DNA of 64,000 nt from Fratercula arctica (GCA_947846985.1 CANTUZ010000025.1:10910100-10974099), one strand, 5' to 3'; shown: positions 24,727 to 36,965, counted from the first letter of the stretch. Program-made: numbers and translations. The notes: generated by a model from the letters alone, not told the origin.

Positions 24727-26596
24727 GCTGCTTCGGAAAGTGGTTGGTAGAGAAGTGCAGCTCCTCTTAGCACCTCGACTGCCGGTGCTGGGTTGGATGT
24801 TCAAAGAAAGGGTCCCCACCACACATCATGCAACTGATGCTACATGGAGTAAGTGGATTGCACTGATCACACAGCGAACTCGAATGGGAAACCCCAGTCG
24901 CCCAGGAATTCTGGAAGTGATCATGGACTGGCCAGAAGGCAAGGATTTTGGAATGTCACCAGAGGAGGAGGTGACGCGTGCGGAAGAGGCCCCACCATAT
25001 AATAAACTGCCAGAAAATGAGAAGCAATATGCCCTGTTCACTGCTGGGTCCTGCCGGATTGTGGGAAAGCATCGAAAGTGGAAGGCTGCTGTGTGGAGTC
25101 CTACAGGACAAGTTGCAGAAGCCAGTGAAGGACAAGGTGAATCGAGCCAGTTTGCAGAGGTGAAAGCCATTCAGCTGGCTTTGGACATTGCCGAGCGAGA
25201 AAAATGGCCAGTACTTCATCTCTACACTGACTCATGGATGGTGGCAAATGCTCTGTGGGGGTGGTTACAGCAGTGGAAGCAGGGCAACTGGCAGCGCAGA
25301 GGCAAACCCATCTGGGCTGCTGAACTATGGCAAGATATTGCTGCCCAGATAGAGAATCTGGTTGTGAAAGTACACCACGTAGATGCCCACGTACCGAAGA
25401 ATCGGGCCACGGAGGAACATCAGAACAACCAGCAGGTGGATCGGGCTGCCAGGATTGAAGTGGCTCAGGTGGATCTGGATTGGCAACATAAGGGTGAACT
25501 ATTCATAGCTCGGTGGGCCCATGACACCTCAGGCCATCAAGGAAGAGATGCGACATATAGATGGGCTCGTGACCGAGGGGTGGACTTGACCATGGACACT
25601 ATTGCACAGGTCATCCCTGAATGTGAGACATGCGCTGCAATCAAGCAAGCCAAGCGTTTGAAGCCTCTTTGGTATGGAGGACGATGGTTGAAATATAAAT
25701 ATGGGGAGGCCTGGCAGATTGATTATATCACACTGCCACGAACCCGTCAAGGCAAGCGCCATGTCCTCCCAATGGTGGAAGCAACCACTGGATGGCTGGA
25801 AACATACCCTGTGCCCCATGCCACTGCCCGGAACACTATCCTGGGCCTTGAAAAGCAAGTCCTGTGGCGACATGGCACCCCAGAGAGAATTGAGTCGGAC
25901 AATGGGACTCATTTCCGAAACAGCCTCATAGGCACCTGGGCCAAAGAGCATGGTATTGAGTGGGTATATCACATCCCCTATCACGCACCAGCCTCTGGGA
26001 AGATAGAACGGTACAATGGACTGTTAAAAACTACACTGAGAGCAATGGGTGGTGGGACCTTAAAACATTGGGATGCACATTTAGCAAAGGCTACCTGGCT
26101 AGTTAATACCAGGGGATCTACCAATCAGGCTGGCCCTGCCCAGTCAAAACTTCCACGTACTGTAGAAGGGGATAAGGTCCCCGTAGTGCACATGAAGAAT
26201 ATGTTAGGGAAGACAGTCTGGGTTAGTCCTGCCTCAGGCAAAGGCAAACCCATCCGTGGGATTGCTTTTGCCCAAGGACCTGGGTGCACTTGGTGGGTAA
26301 TGCGGAAGGATGGGGAAGTCCGATGTGTACCTCATGGGGATCTGATTTTGGGTGAGAATAGCCAATGTATCAAATTGAATGATGTTAACTGCTATGTAAC
26401 ACTGTCACTGTATGTCCTCATTACTACAATTGCTATTGGCTGTACTGCAGTAAGAATCACCCAAATTAATGACAGATCGACTTTGATGAAAAAACGAGTA
26501 AAGTGCAGCGGTGATGGGATCACATCTGACCTCAGCAGCTGGCGCCCAGCAACTTCCTCGAGATTGACATCTTCAACCCGTGGACTGTGTGCATGA
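24713..26596 (+). pseudogene. ERVL-like RNase H-integrase ORF, 627 codons open
   Basis: After about 20 out-of-frame residues the ORF enters the pol frame and stays open for 1.88 kb. RNase H spans roughly residues 105-250. The acidic residues E149 (FAEVKAIQ), D173 (LYTDSW) and D243 (QVDRAAR) are present, but the first catalytic Asp is Ala (FTAGSC, A111). The sibling copy has FTDGSC. Integrase follows: zinc-binding H270/H275 and C304/C307, then the catalytic triad D337 (WQIDY), D396 (ESDNG) and E432 (KIERYN), with exactly 35 residues between the last two. The C-terminal DNA-binding part reaches about residue 545, and then an unassigned tail with a hydrophobic stretch. There is no start-codon context or LTR promoter. 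It is most likely a decaying relic, though the open integrase is notable. Confidence 0.82.
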
Positions 26597-26785
26597 GCCA
26601 CACCGGGTACACCAGCTGCAAGCTCCAAAAATACAGCATGCAACAGTCCAGCACCACACAGCATCTCACCTGCCCTGAGAGACTGTTCTAACAGATGGAG
26701 CCCAAAGCCGTGGATTAAATGAACTCAACAGACAGTTTAGAGGGATGACCCACAGACTAAGTGTGACCCAAAAGGGACCATTATA

Positions 26786-28007
26786 ATAATTTAGTCTGAC
26801 CTCTTGTATAACATACGCCTTATAATTTCATTCTTGCTCTGAGCTCCTAATACATTCATGTGCATTAGTAGAACAGTTTTAATAAACCAAATTTTGAAGT
26901 CTTACTGTGGCACAGAACAGAAAGTCAGTAAGAGGGAAGAATATCTCAGTCTTTTCTCTGTTCCACTGAAATAAATGACAGCTTCACCTGAGTACATGGT
27001 AAAGTACAGTCAGTAAAGGATTTCAGAGCACAGGCCCATATTAATATCCTGAAATCCTGAAGAGTGTAGAAGGTATTAAGCCAATTTTAAATATTGTAAT
27101 TGTTTTTAAAATACTGAAGAGCATTATAGAACATTATAGCTTAAACTACTTGTAAATGGTTCATTAACATTTCTGAATTTTATTTCTGTATCATCTTTAG
27201 CACCATGGGGACAGTTAGAACACACCTACTACTGTAGGTGTTGATAACACTACCGTTAGCGTGCTCCTTCTGCTCTAAGCATGTGCTTCTATTTTGACTT
27301 TGTTTTTCTGAGCCAGATGAGATCTTTTAATGCACACAGTGTCACCAACCTGTAGTGCTGAGAGCTGCTTCAGCTTATCTGCAGGGTAATGTTACTCTTC
27401 CTGAGCCTGAAGTTCTCTGTGTTTTTTCTCGACTTCTGTCACTCACTCATTTTTCAGCTCAGTTAACTGACTTGTGTTCATGCAGCTGAGCCCAAACACA
27501 CAGGTGGATTTTTCCTGTGTTTTCCCTGTTTTCATTATCTCAGTTCTTTCATCTTTATTCTGGTACAGGGAGATGGGGGAAGAGAAAACTTGCAATACTG
27601 TCTTGCAATGCAGGTAGGCAAACAGCTTTATACTGTAGTACTTTTTTGCTGATGAGTGGTGGATACATGTGTCTTAGCTACTCCTGGGACAGCTTAATCA
27701 ACGGGAAAGATAATTTAGGCAGTTTTAGAGGGAGTGTTGTTTGTATTCCTCCTCTCTTTTACTTTCTATGCTTGTAACACAGTCATATCTTTCCTTCAGT
27801 ACAGCTAAGTTCCTCAAAGGTATTATCGAGTATGTTCAATATGCTATTTTGTTTTTAAATCTTTTTAGAAGGTGTCAAGACTGAACACATGGAAGATTGT
27901 TGTGGCAAAAGGAAATTAGATTGTAAATTTTGATGGGAGAAGCTGTACATGTCTGTACCGGGCAGAATCAACTGGTGTGATTCTGACAGAGGCTTGTGAT
28001 GAAACAG
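26786..28007. other. Intergenic, nothing recognised
   Basis: Unique sequence with no supported gene or repeat. Confidence 0.55.
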
Positions 28008-29114
28008 TAGTAGAATTGATCATAGAATTGCCTAGGTTGGAAGGGACCTTTCAGATCATCTAGTCCAACCATCAACCTAACTCTGACCAAAACCATCACT
28101 AAACCATATCACTCAGCACTATGTCTACCCATCTTTTAAATACCTCCAGGGATGGTGAGTCAACCACTTCCCTGGGCAGCCTGTTCCAATGCTTAATAAC
28201 CCTTTCAGTGAAGAAATTTTCCCTAATATCCAGTCTAAACCTCTCCTGGTGCAACTTGAGGCCATTTCCTCTTGCCCTATCACTTGTAACTTGGGAGAAG
28301 AGGCCAACCCCCACCTCGCTACAACCTCCTTTCAGGTAGCTGTAGAGAGCGATAAGGTCTCCCCTCAGCCTCCTTTTCTCTAGGCTAAACAACCCCAGCT
28401 CCCTCAGCCGCTCCTCATAAGACTTATTCTGCAGACCCCTCACCAGCTTCGTTGTCCTTCTCTGGACACACTCCAGCACCTCAATGTCTTTTTTGTGGTG
28501 AGGGGCCCAAAACTGGACACAGTACTCGAGGTGGGGCCTCACCAGTGCTGAGTACAGGGGGACGATCACTTCCCTAGTCCTGCTCTACACACTGTTCCTG
28601 ATACAGGCCAGGATGCTGTTGGCCTTCTTGGCCACCTGGGCACACTGCTGGCTCATATTCAGCTGTCAGTCAATCAACACCCCCAGGTCCTTTTCTGCCA
28701 GGCAGCTTTCCAGCCACTCTTCCCTAAGCCTGTAGCGTTGCATGGGGTTGTTGTGACCCAAGTGCGGGACCCGGCACTTGGCCTTGTTGAATGTCATGCC
28801 ATTGGCCTCGGCCCATCCAGCCTGTCCAGATCCCTCTGTAGAGCCATCCTACCCTCAAGCATATCAACAGTCCCGCCTAACTTGGTGTCGTCTGCAAGCT
28901 TACTGAGGGTGCACTCAGTCCCCTCATCCAAATCATTGATAAAGATATTAAAGAGAACTGGACCCAATACCGAGCCCTGGGGAACACCGCTCATGACCAA
29001 CCGCCAACTGGATTTATCTCCATTCACCACCACCCTCTGGGCCCGGACATACAGCCAGTTTTTTACCCAGTGAAGAGTAGTCCTGTCCAAGCCATGGGTA
29101 GTCAGTTTCTCCAG
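28008..29114 (-). mobile_element. CR1 LINE, 3' 1.1 kb with complete tail
   Basis: On the - strand it runs from the mid-RT segment ([12 protein letters not shown] near 29085) through [20 protein letters not shown], the LADD motif and the 156-codon C-terminal ORF (28569 to 28099, with [20 protein letters not shown]). The 3' UTR and an ATTCTATGA-type tail end near 28008. The C-terminal ORF is open to its normal stop, so it is one of the younger copies. It is 5'-truncated, as is usual for CR1. Confidence 0.88.
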
Positions 29115-29226
29115 GTGGATGAATGTATATGTACATATATCTCAAAGATGGGGAAAGTGGTGGCAATTAATTGGAAACTGTAAGATTTGGGCATGACATA
29201 GATGGTATAGAATAATGGGTGGATAA

Positions 29227-29629
29227 TGTCCTGGTGCCGGCGGGGGTAGGGTTAATTTTCCCAAGGATCTGGCAGGGACACAGGTATTCCATACCACGTG
29301 AGCCGTGCCCAGTCTGTCGCTGGGAGCTTGCCGGGGGAGGGGGCAGGATGTCACCGCTTGGGAGCGGGCTGGGGCGTCTCGGGTCTGGCCGGTTAGCGAT
29401 GGTACAGTAATCGTGTTTGTACATTCCTCTATTGGTATTATTGTTGTTGTTTTTTCTTGTTCCCTTTGCTGTTCTGTTAAACTGCCTTTGTCTCAACCCA
29501 CGAGTTTTGCCTTTTTCTTACGATTCTCCCCACGGCTGTGGCGGGGCGGGGGGGGGGGGGGGGGGGGGGGGGCGGGTTGAGAGAGCGGCCGCGTGGTTCT
29601 TTGTTGCCGTCTGAGGCTAAACCATGACA
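29227..29629 (+). mobile_element. GC-rich solo LTR, ERVL-like
   Basis: The element begins TGTCCTGGTGCCGGCGGGGGTAGGGTTAATTTTCC and ends GAGGCTAAACCATGACA. These TG...CA ends and the GAGAGCGGCCGCGTGGTTC motif near the 3' end are familiar from avian ERVL-type LTRs. It contains a run of about 20 G at 29550-29571. No convincing target duplication is visible, so the edges are approximate. It lies only about 110 bp from the adjacent CR1. Confidence 0.65.
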
Positions 29630-30840
29630 CAAGGACATTCCTTTTTTTGCACTGATTTATTTTTATTTTAGCAGTTTGGAAAACATAACAGTGTATTCAC
29701 AGTGACCATTTCCTTCAAAATATGTACATCATTGCATTAAAGTATCTTTTGACCAATCTACTCGGATAAAGAGATCACAAAAATATCCTGACTATATGAC
29801 CTGAGTTGCTAATGCCACAATAAAAATGCAAGTGGAAAAATGGAGCATATATGGGTTTTTCCTGCTTCTTGGATGGCCATTATATAAACTACACAAACTA
29901 ACCTGAGGGAAGAGGTAGGATTTAATCTACTGCATCAGTAGTTTCTAACATCCTCCCTTTCTTCTGCTGATACAGAGATATCTGTCAAATGTACCAGGAC
30001 AGTCTGTATCTGAACTTTATCCAAACATGAGCAAAATTAAAAAGATTTAGCAGATTGACACATAGGCCCAACACTGATACTTCTCTAGCATAAAAATTTG
30101 TAGGTGTAGATAAGCTCCCCTGTGTGTTGACTAGGCTGTAAGCAGGCCTGCAGATAGGATAGTAGACAAGTAGCTATATTTGTAGATGATGTAAAATTTC
30201 AGGAACTTTGAATGTATGTTGTTTTAGAAATGGGACTACTCTTTGAAGCAGTGATTCTCGGCTTACAGTCTGAGTTCCTCAGGCAACTTGCCAAGAGAAA
30301 TCATGTGATCTATCATCTACTTACAAAAGTCTTTTTCCTGGGAAATTCTGAGCTCTGATATAGGCCATGCAGGAGATAGCAGTGATATTAGCTGTCTCTT
30401 GATTGCTGTCTTTCCTGGATCATCTCTTCATCCCTTTGTATTGCTATACAAGCACAGAGCAAATAAAATGCATATGAACTGTGCCATCCGTCACTGAATA
30501 GACTAAATTTTTTCATTAGCTAGACTAAATCTGCACAGGCAGGCACAGAACTGGACACCTGTGTGATATCATGAGAAAAGGACTTGGGAATAAGTCCCAG
30601 AAGGACAAGTGTGTTCCACTGATTCCCATTACCATGTAATTACACTGTGAGTTCAGAATTTTTTCTGAATTATTATTTTTATATATTTTCATTATCATTA
30701 ATTCACATAAGCATAATGATAAAAGAAACCCTAACTGTAATTACTCTTTCCAACTAACAATTAATATACAGATATTCTGACGTTCTGGTACCTTAGCTTC
30801 ATGATAATGTAGCTATTTTCTGTGAGTTTCTATTTCTGAT
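29630..30840. other. Intergenic, nothing recognised
   Basis: AT-rich unique sequence with no supported feature. Confidence 0.55.
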
Positions 30841-31376
30841 ATCATAGAATCATAGAATGCTTAGAGTTGAAAGGGACCTTAAAGATCATCTAGTTCCAAC
30901 TCCCCTGCCATGGGCAGGAACGCCTTCCACTAGACCAGGCTGCTCAAAGGCCCATCCGAGCTGGCCTTGAACACTTCCAGGGATAGGGCATCCACAACTT
31001 CTCTGGACAACCTGTTCCATTGTCTCACCACCCTCACAGTGAAAAATTTCTTCCTAATATCTAATCTAAACCTACCCTCTTTCAGTTTAAAACCATTGCC
31101 CCTTGTCCTGTCACTACAGGCCCTGATAAAGAGTCCCTTCCCATCTCTCCTGTAGGCTCCCTTTAGGTACTGGAAGTCCACTATAAGGTCTCCCCGGAGC
31201 CTCCTCTTCTCCAGGCCAAGCAATACCAATTCTCTCAGCCTGTCCTCATAGCATAGGTGCTCCAGCCCTCTGATGATCTTCGTAGCCCTCCACTGGACCT
31301 GTTCCAACAGGTCCATGTCCATCTTGTGTTGAGGACTCCAGAGCTGGATGCAGTACTCCAGGTGGGGGTCTCACGA
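30841..31376 (-). mobile_element. CR1 LINE, 3' 0.5 kb with tail ([12 protein letters not shown] type)
   Basis: The 3' tail (ATCATAGAATCATAGAAT read on +) starts at 30841. The - strand carries an open 130-codon piece of the ORF2 C-terminus with [20 protein letters not shown] and [20 protein letters not shown], ending at the usual stop. The element is 5'-truncated near 31376. Confidence 0.88.
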
Positions 31377-32389
31377 GAATCATTCATTCTTGAATGATGA
31401 GAAAGGTATCTTTATTTTTCTTATTTTTTTCATATGTCCCTCTCTAACATCATCTGTGTGCCCGAATTGTTCACGTATCTGGGGTTTACCTTAGGGTAGC
31501 AGATGGCTGGGGACCTTAAACTGCATGGTATGAGTTTTATGAAAGGCCAGTGTGGGACAGAACACCAAAGGATAAATGTAATCACATTATAAAGCATGAC
31601 AGTACTGGAAAACAAAGAAGAGTGATACATTGGATTCATTGAAACTGGTTAGTGCAACAATAAGGGAAAATTGGGGGAGTGTTCATCCTTCAAAGATCAA
31701 AAAAATCATAAGTTACCAAAAAGTGTAGCTTATTTTTAGAGGGTTTTTTTTTTTATCCTTTATGTTGATTTAATATTTTTTTAAAAGTGGGAAGAAAAGG
31801 AAAGCAAAAGATGCACAAGGTTTTAAAATGATTTTTTCAGCATTTTACTCATAGGCAGTTTCCTCACTTTAATTACACTTTGAAATCTAAAACTTTGCTA
31901 GTAATATAACATCCACATTCAGGCTATATGGTTCACCTTGTGGTGGGAAAAGGTGACTTTTAAATCATGTAGCGTATTGTAAAATATCGTCATTTGTTTA
32001 ATGTGCTTTTATCTCTTATGATCGTATCATCCCTGATTCATTTAGCTCAGTGGTGACTCCTGTGTTTTCTTCAGATTTACTGGAATACGTGATATGCAGA
32101 GGAGTTACCTCCTGTCATTTCATTCAGAGACAGATGGAAATGCTAATTTTCTAGGGACGAAATCTTTGTCTGCAGTTTTATTAGTAATATGACTTCAAAT
32201 TATCTTACAGGTGTTTTTCATTGGCGAGGTTGGACTCCATCTCAATTTGATAAGGAATTCCTAATAAAGGGAAATTAGGCCAGTACTCACAGAAAGAATA
32301 GTGTGCCATATGTCCTGACTTTTCATAGTGATCATTAAATCCCAGGAGGGTATGTACAAAGTGTATTCAATTCTGAGGAAAACAAAGAA
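31377..32389. other. Intergenic, nothing recognised
   Basis: AT-rich unique sequence with no supported feature. Confidence 0.55.
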
Positions 32390-32589
32390 AGTCTTCATGG
32401 TGGTGAGACACTGTAACAGGTTGCCCAGAGAAGTTGTGGAGGTCCCATCCCTGGAAGTGTTCAAGGCCAGGTTGGATGGGGCTCTGAGCAACCTGGTCTA
32501 GTGGAAGGTGTCCTTGCCTGTAGCAGGGGCATTGGAACCAGATGATCTTTAAGGTCCCTTCCAACTCAAACCATTCTATGATTCTATGA
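32390..32589 (+). mobile_element. CR1 LINE 3' end, about 200 bp
   Basis: The block runs from GTGGTGAGACACTGTAACAGGTTGCCC through CCATCCCTGGAAGTGTTCAAGG and the stop region GAGCAACCTGGTCTAG. The tail CCATTCTATGATTCTATGA ends near 32589. It is a severely 5'-truncated copy. Confidence 0.88.
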
Positions 32590-34039
32590 AGCAGTTACAG
32601 TTTTCTAAAAACCAGCTAATTAGGATCAAGACATTAGGTACTCTGGTTAATATAAGAAGAGAAAAGATATGCCTGTAAGCAGAGAACTCTGCAAATTGAT
32701 CTCTTTTTTCCATCTTGATAGTTTATTTTTATGTATGAGCATATCCAAACATGATCTGAGTTTATATATTCAGAAATATAATTTGTTGAAAACATGGAAT
32801 TATACTTCCATGCCATTTATTCACATCCCTCTGTTTATCAACATTTTATAAGGACTTCCTTTTTTTGTTTTGTCTTTTTTTTGTGTGTGGATTAAAGCCT
32901 TCCAAGTCTCACAGACTTTATTTATAAGCGATATGACACAAGCAGTTCAGAGACTGTAAGCCATCCATTATTACTTATAATATAAATCTGAAGAATGAAA
33001 TATTACAAGTATATCTTATACTTTCATATTTATGAAATTATAAACCATGAAGGCATTGACACTGTAGTTAAAGACGTGAAATTTTCTACCAGGTTTTAAT
33101 GATACGTGTATTTGCGATCAGATACTGCCGCCCCTTAGTGGGCTATCTATGAAACAGAGAATCACCATTATCAAATGACTCCCTTACCACAGCCAGCATT
33201 CAGCCAGTGTGTTTTATATAACATTTTTTACATGTTACAGTTTAATTTTAAAAGAACGATTAGAACTCTGTGCTTTGAAATGCAATTTGGTTTTACTCAT
33301 TATATTGACTACTACAAAATGGCACTACATTTCAACCTAGTAACAATATATAAAGGAGTAGACAGCATATTGAAATATATATGTTTTAGGGAAGTTCTAT
33401 TTCATTGAATTCTCCAAAGCAGCACAAACTGGTGCATTTTGGAATTTTTTTAAATACAAGTAAATGTAAAAATCATACAAACACTAGGAATATTTGTTCT
33501 TCTCAGATTGCAGTGAAACACAGACTCCAAATGTGCTAAAAATATAACTTAAGAAAAAGGTAAATGCAAACTGCAAAAGTCAATTACTTTAGTTTTTAGC
33601 AGGGGTAAAATTTACTAACACAAGATTTAAAAAAACCAAATGTGCTATGGAAAATATACAGTAAGCTCTGTATAACACACCTTTTGGAAGGCTGAGGGCT
33701 AATGCAGATACTTAAATTCAAAGCAAATTACTCAGAAGCATGGGAAAACATAATAGTTTTCTGAAAGAAAGGGCTTCCTTTCTTTTCAGAAGATGTATTT
33801 TCCTTCTTGGAAAATAAAACATAGATTTAAAAGAAGTATGATGCTGCTATTTAACTTTGAGTTATTTTATTGCAAAAACATTATTCAGAGAGAGATTTGT
33901 TAACAAAAATAATTGAATTTTCTCCCCCCTAATTAGCTCTAGGGAGAAATTAAAGCTTCAGTTTATAGCTTTTGGGAAAGTGCAGTGTATATGAGAGTCA
34001 GTATGATCCAGTGGTGCCATTATTATTTCTATTTAGATC
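32590..34039. other. Intergenic, nothing recognised
   Basis: AT-rich unique sequence up to the provirus target duplication. Confidence 0.55.
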
Positions 34040-34045
34040 ATGACT
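34040..34045. repeat. Target-site duplication ATGACT, left copy
   Basis: ATGACT precedes the 5' LTR and recurs at 40761-40766 directly after the 3' LTR. A 6-bp duplication is typical of beta- and alpharetroviral integrases. Confidence 0.92.
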
Positions 34046-34391
34046 TGTTGCAGAATGGCTTGAGGAGCAAGGTCATGGGACAATAGAGGAGTTATGCGAG
34101 ATGAGAATAGTGTAGAAGCAAGTTACAGCTCGGCGATGGGAAAGTACTAAGTAAACAAGCCATGAGAATGCAGAAGCAAGAATAAGGAGCTGATAAGAAT
34201 AGGGAACTAAGGCTGAACCCTGTCGTGTGGACAGAGAGCCAATCGCAGTGAGCAGATGACTTTTATAATTAGCCAATATTCAAGCGATGATGTAACCAGT
34301 AGCTATATAATGAAGCGTATTCGGGCAATAAACTGAAGCTTGCTTTATCACTCACATTGAGTCGGCTGCTTGTCTTCCCTCGCTCGTCGCA
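34046..34391 (+). repeat. 5' LTR of the chimeric provirus
   Basis: The LTR is TGTTGCAGAATGG...CTCGCTCGTCGCA, 346 bp. The TATA box TATATAA lies at 34304-34310 and AATAAA at 34327-34332. Their closeness implies a short R region. It differs from the 3' LTR at two sites: TGTCGTGTGG versus TGTCATGTGG, and CAAGCGATGA versus CAAGCGGTGA. Confidence 0.93.
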
Positions 34392-34393
34392 AG

Positions 34394-34411
34394 TGGCGCC
34401 CGAACAGGGAC
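34394..34411 (+). promoter_or_regulatory. Primer-binding site, tRNA-Lys3 type
   Basis: TGGCGCCCGAACAGGGAC lies two bases after the 5' LTR. It is the perfect complement expected for the 3' end of tRNA-Lys3, used by many beta- and lentiviruses. Confidence 0.92.
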
Positions 34412-34639
34412 CCCCAGCCTTGTTCCCACTGGACAGCGAGCTCGGAAAAGCACTGGTAGCAGCGACCAGGGGGTAAAAGACAGTACATGATATGGCTGGT
34501 ACATGATATGTCTGTCCGTACCTGATCTTCGGATAATTAAGAGGAGGATCGCCGTCCGAGGAAAGCTACCTACAGGGAAAGGAAAAAGGCTGCAAACAAA
34601 GTAATCAAGGGATCAAAGTAATCAAGGGATCATAAAGAG

Positions 34640-36360
34640 GAAGTCGACGCGTCGCAAAAGGATAGAGAGGTAGCTTTACAATTTTTATAATGCTTTTTAG
34701 AAAAGCGGGGAGTAGGCCCTATAAAAGATCTGGCCGGGTTAATTGCATTAGGCAAAGCTCCAGGATACTTTAAGGACCCAGACGATATGTTTGAAGTAGA
34801 AGAGTGGTGAACGTTTGGAGATTGCCTATGGGATAAAGTTATAGATGACGATAAAACTACAAAAAAGTTGATGAAATCCTGACGAGACGTTATTAACTGT
34901 ATGAAAAAGTATAAGGCGAAAAGGCAGCGGTACAAAGTTTGCTGCAGCTGGCAAAAAGTGCCAGGGAAAACCTTAGTGAGAGTGCTTTACTGGAACTATT
35001 ATCTTGATGCCGACAATGAGGATTGCTCAGAGATCCGACTCAGTTTTTTGACCTTTCAACATGGACTAGAATTGGAGTGGAAATGTGGGAAGCGGTGCAG
35101 TCAGAGAATAAGGAAGCCCAGAACCTGGCAGGCACTTATCGACAGGTGAAGGGACTGACTGCAGGCATGCATGGATCAGCTGTTATTGCCGCCACAGCCC
35201 AGAGGGTGTTAGATGCAGCTGGGGAAGAGGGAAACAGTTCGTCCTCCAATGTATTTCCTGTAATAAAGCAGTCAGAAAAGGAGTTCTGGGGTGCGTCTGA
35301 CAAATGGACATTTTCGCCTCCGCAACTGACCGCTCCACCGTACTTTGGTCTACCGGAGTCATCCATGCAGGTTCCCCCCGACTCTCCTCAGCCTATGGAA
35401 ACATCATCATCCTTTCGAGGATGTTCGTCTGAAAACCGTCTATCCACCTAAAGATACTGCGGAGCTCCGTGACGCTCTCCGTGATCAACAGAACACTATG
35501 CAGCAACTGCTCGCGGAAATGCAGAGACTTGATAAGGGTTTGAAAGCGGGCGCGATACGGGCTGCTTATAAAAAGGTTCATGAGGTTATCAAGGAGGGTT
35601 TGCAGGCGGTTGAGGAGAGGGTGTATGGGAGTCCGGGAACGGGTGATCCGTCTGAAACAGCAGCGGACGAGTCTGGGGATACGCAATAGTGTAATGTATC
35701 AGAAAAGGGAGATAGTGTTAAAGAATAGAAAGTGAGGAGATGGATTTGTACTATGCTGGAAAACAGCAGAGATGGGTTCATAGGATGCGAATGAGTATTT
35801 GACTCGGAAATTTTTTGCTTGTATGGATACATGATTATTGCTTATGGTTCCCTGAAGGGTGGTCTTACGATTTGGCTCAGTGGCTAAAAGTGGGGGAGGA
35901 ATTGCAAACGCGGGAGACGCTGCACTTGTCCTTGCCAGAGCCCTGCAAGGGGTTGCTGGAGGGGCACCACAAGCTCCCCCAAAGGAACCTCAGTCTTTTG
36001 AAATGACACCCCCAGTTGCAGACCCTTAGCCTAAATATGCTCAAATTCCCAATTCTGAAAAACATTACCAAAAACAGAATTCAGGAGGCAAAGAGCCAGA
36101 AGATCCCTTTGATCCTGGCCTAATAAATCCAGAGACTGAACCTGATTTATGTCCACCTTTAACCCTGATTAAAGCTATGGCTGCCTCTGCTACAACTGCG
36201 GAGGAGATTTTACAGCAACAGAGACGAAAGTTGTTATCGCGTTCCTCCATTATTAAGCCTCCTCCATTTGCGCCAGGTATCGCGTTTGTTCCTCCTTTTC
36301 AACTGCTTATGTGTGCGCAGCCAGAATCAGGGTATAGCAGTGTATTGTCAGAATGTCAGG
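34640..36360 (+). pseudogene. Gag-like remnant of the chimeric provirus
   Basis: The N-terminal matrix-like part lies at about 34660-34930 (IKDLAGLIALGKAPGYFKDP) and contains an in-frame TGA near 34808 and another near 34880. A more open stretch at 35023-35690 spans several overlapping frames. Its last part (35450-35689) encodes a charged helical segment with LRDALRDQQNTMQQLLAEMQ. Around 35815-36370 there are further gag-like or proline-rich pieces (GWSYDLAQWLKVGEEL; SSIIKPPPFAPGIAFVPPFQ). No capsid major-homology region or CCHC knuckle is evident. The protein is broken in several places and is described here only as it stands. Confidence 0.65.
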
Positions 36361-36965
36361 GGAGAAGGACAGAGCCAGAGCGGACGCAAGAATAAAAGAG
36401 CTGTCTAATCGGTGGCTCTTTGAGCTGCTGAGAGCGCTACAGGCAGCGATTAAGCAACGTACTGCTCCATTTTGTGTCATCCACATTCGGAGTCACATGT
36501 GGGACCAAGGGTTAGGAGAAGGTAACGCCCGAGCAGACAGATTGGTGACAGTGGCAGCCCCCCTGAGTGAATTCATCAAAGCCAGGGAATCACATGGCAT
36601 GTTCCATCAAAATGCTAAGGGATTGCATCAACAGTTCAATGTCACTATGGATGAAGCCAGAGGAATCGTGCGTGCTTGTCCCACCTGTAGTCACCACGGC
36701 CCTGGGCTCGGTTTAGGCGTTAACCTGCGAGGATTGGGTCCTTGTGAGCTCTGGCAGATGGATGTCACACACGTTCCCGAGTTTGGATGACTGAAATATG
36801 TACATGTTACTATTGATACTTATAGTGACTTTCTTTGGGCCACAGCTCAGGCTGGCGAGGGGGCCTTACATGTAATTAGGCATCTTACAAGTTGCTTTGC
36901 AGTCATGGGACTACCATGAGAAATTAAGACCGATAATGGACCTGCTTATACAAGTGAAAACAGCC
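36353..36965 (+). pseudogene. RNase H C-terminus and integrase N-half
   Basis: The first 145 codons (36353-36790) hold an RNase H end (FCVIHIRSHMWDQGLGEGNARADRLV) followed by an integrase zinc-binding domain: histidines in HGMFHQNAKGLHQQ, cysteines in RACPTC. The first catalytic Asp is in LWQMDVTHV. A TGA at 36788-36790 breaks the frame. Homology continues to the second catalytic-Asp region (TDNGPAYTSEN) and then stops dead at a poly-C run at 36966. The catalytic Glu and the C-terminal domain are missing. Upstream it is joined directly to gag-like sequence, so protease and RT have been deleted. Confidence 0.8.

Larger units (their letters stand above)
24165..26785 (+). mobile_element. ERVL-like pol fragment without LTRs
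   Basis: The block is collinear with the - strand ERVL remnant at 59.1-61.3 kb, sharing RT connection, RNase H and integrase segments. It is the better preserved of the two. It starts near 24165 without an LTR, gag or RT palm, and ends near 26785 without a 3' LTR. The related LTR family is present elsewhere in the window (17648-18372 and 62680-63268). ERVL affinity rests on the integrase style: HGTPERIESDNGTHF, then a tryptophan and histidine-rich stretch, then a GKIERYNGLLK glutamate motif. Confidence 0.85.

Noticed and set aside
26530..26560. TGGCGCCC-containing text after the integrase as a second primer site
   Set aside because: No LTR end lies immediately upstream and the match stops after about eight bases.
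28738..29073. 111-codon + strand ORF over the CR1 at 28-29 kb
   Set aside because: It is the antisense shadow of the CR1 RT, and similar antisense ORFs recur over every CR1 copy here.
29305..29580. ORF ending in a poly-glycine run
   Set aside because: It is created by the G homopolymer inside a solo LTR and is not a gene.
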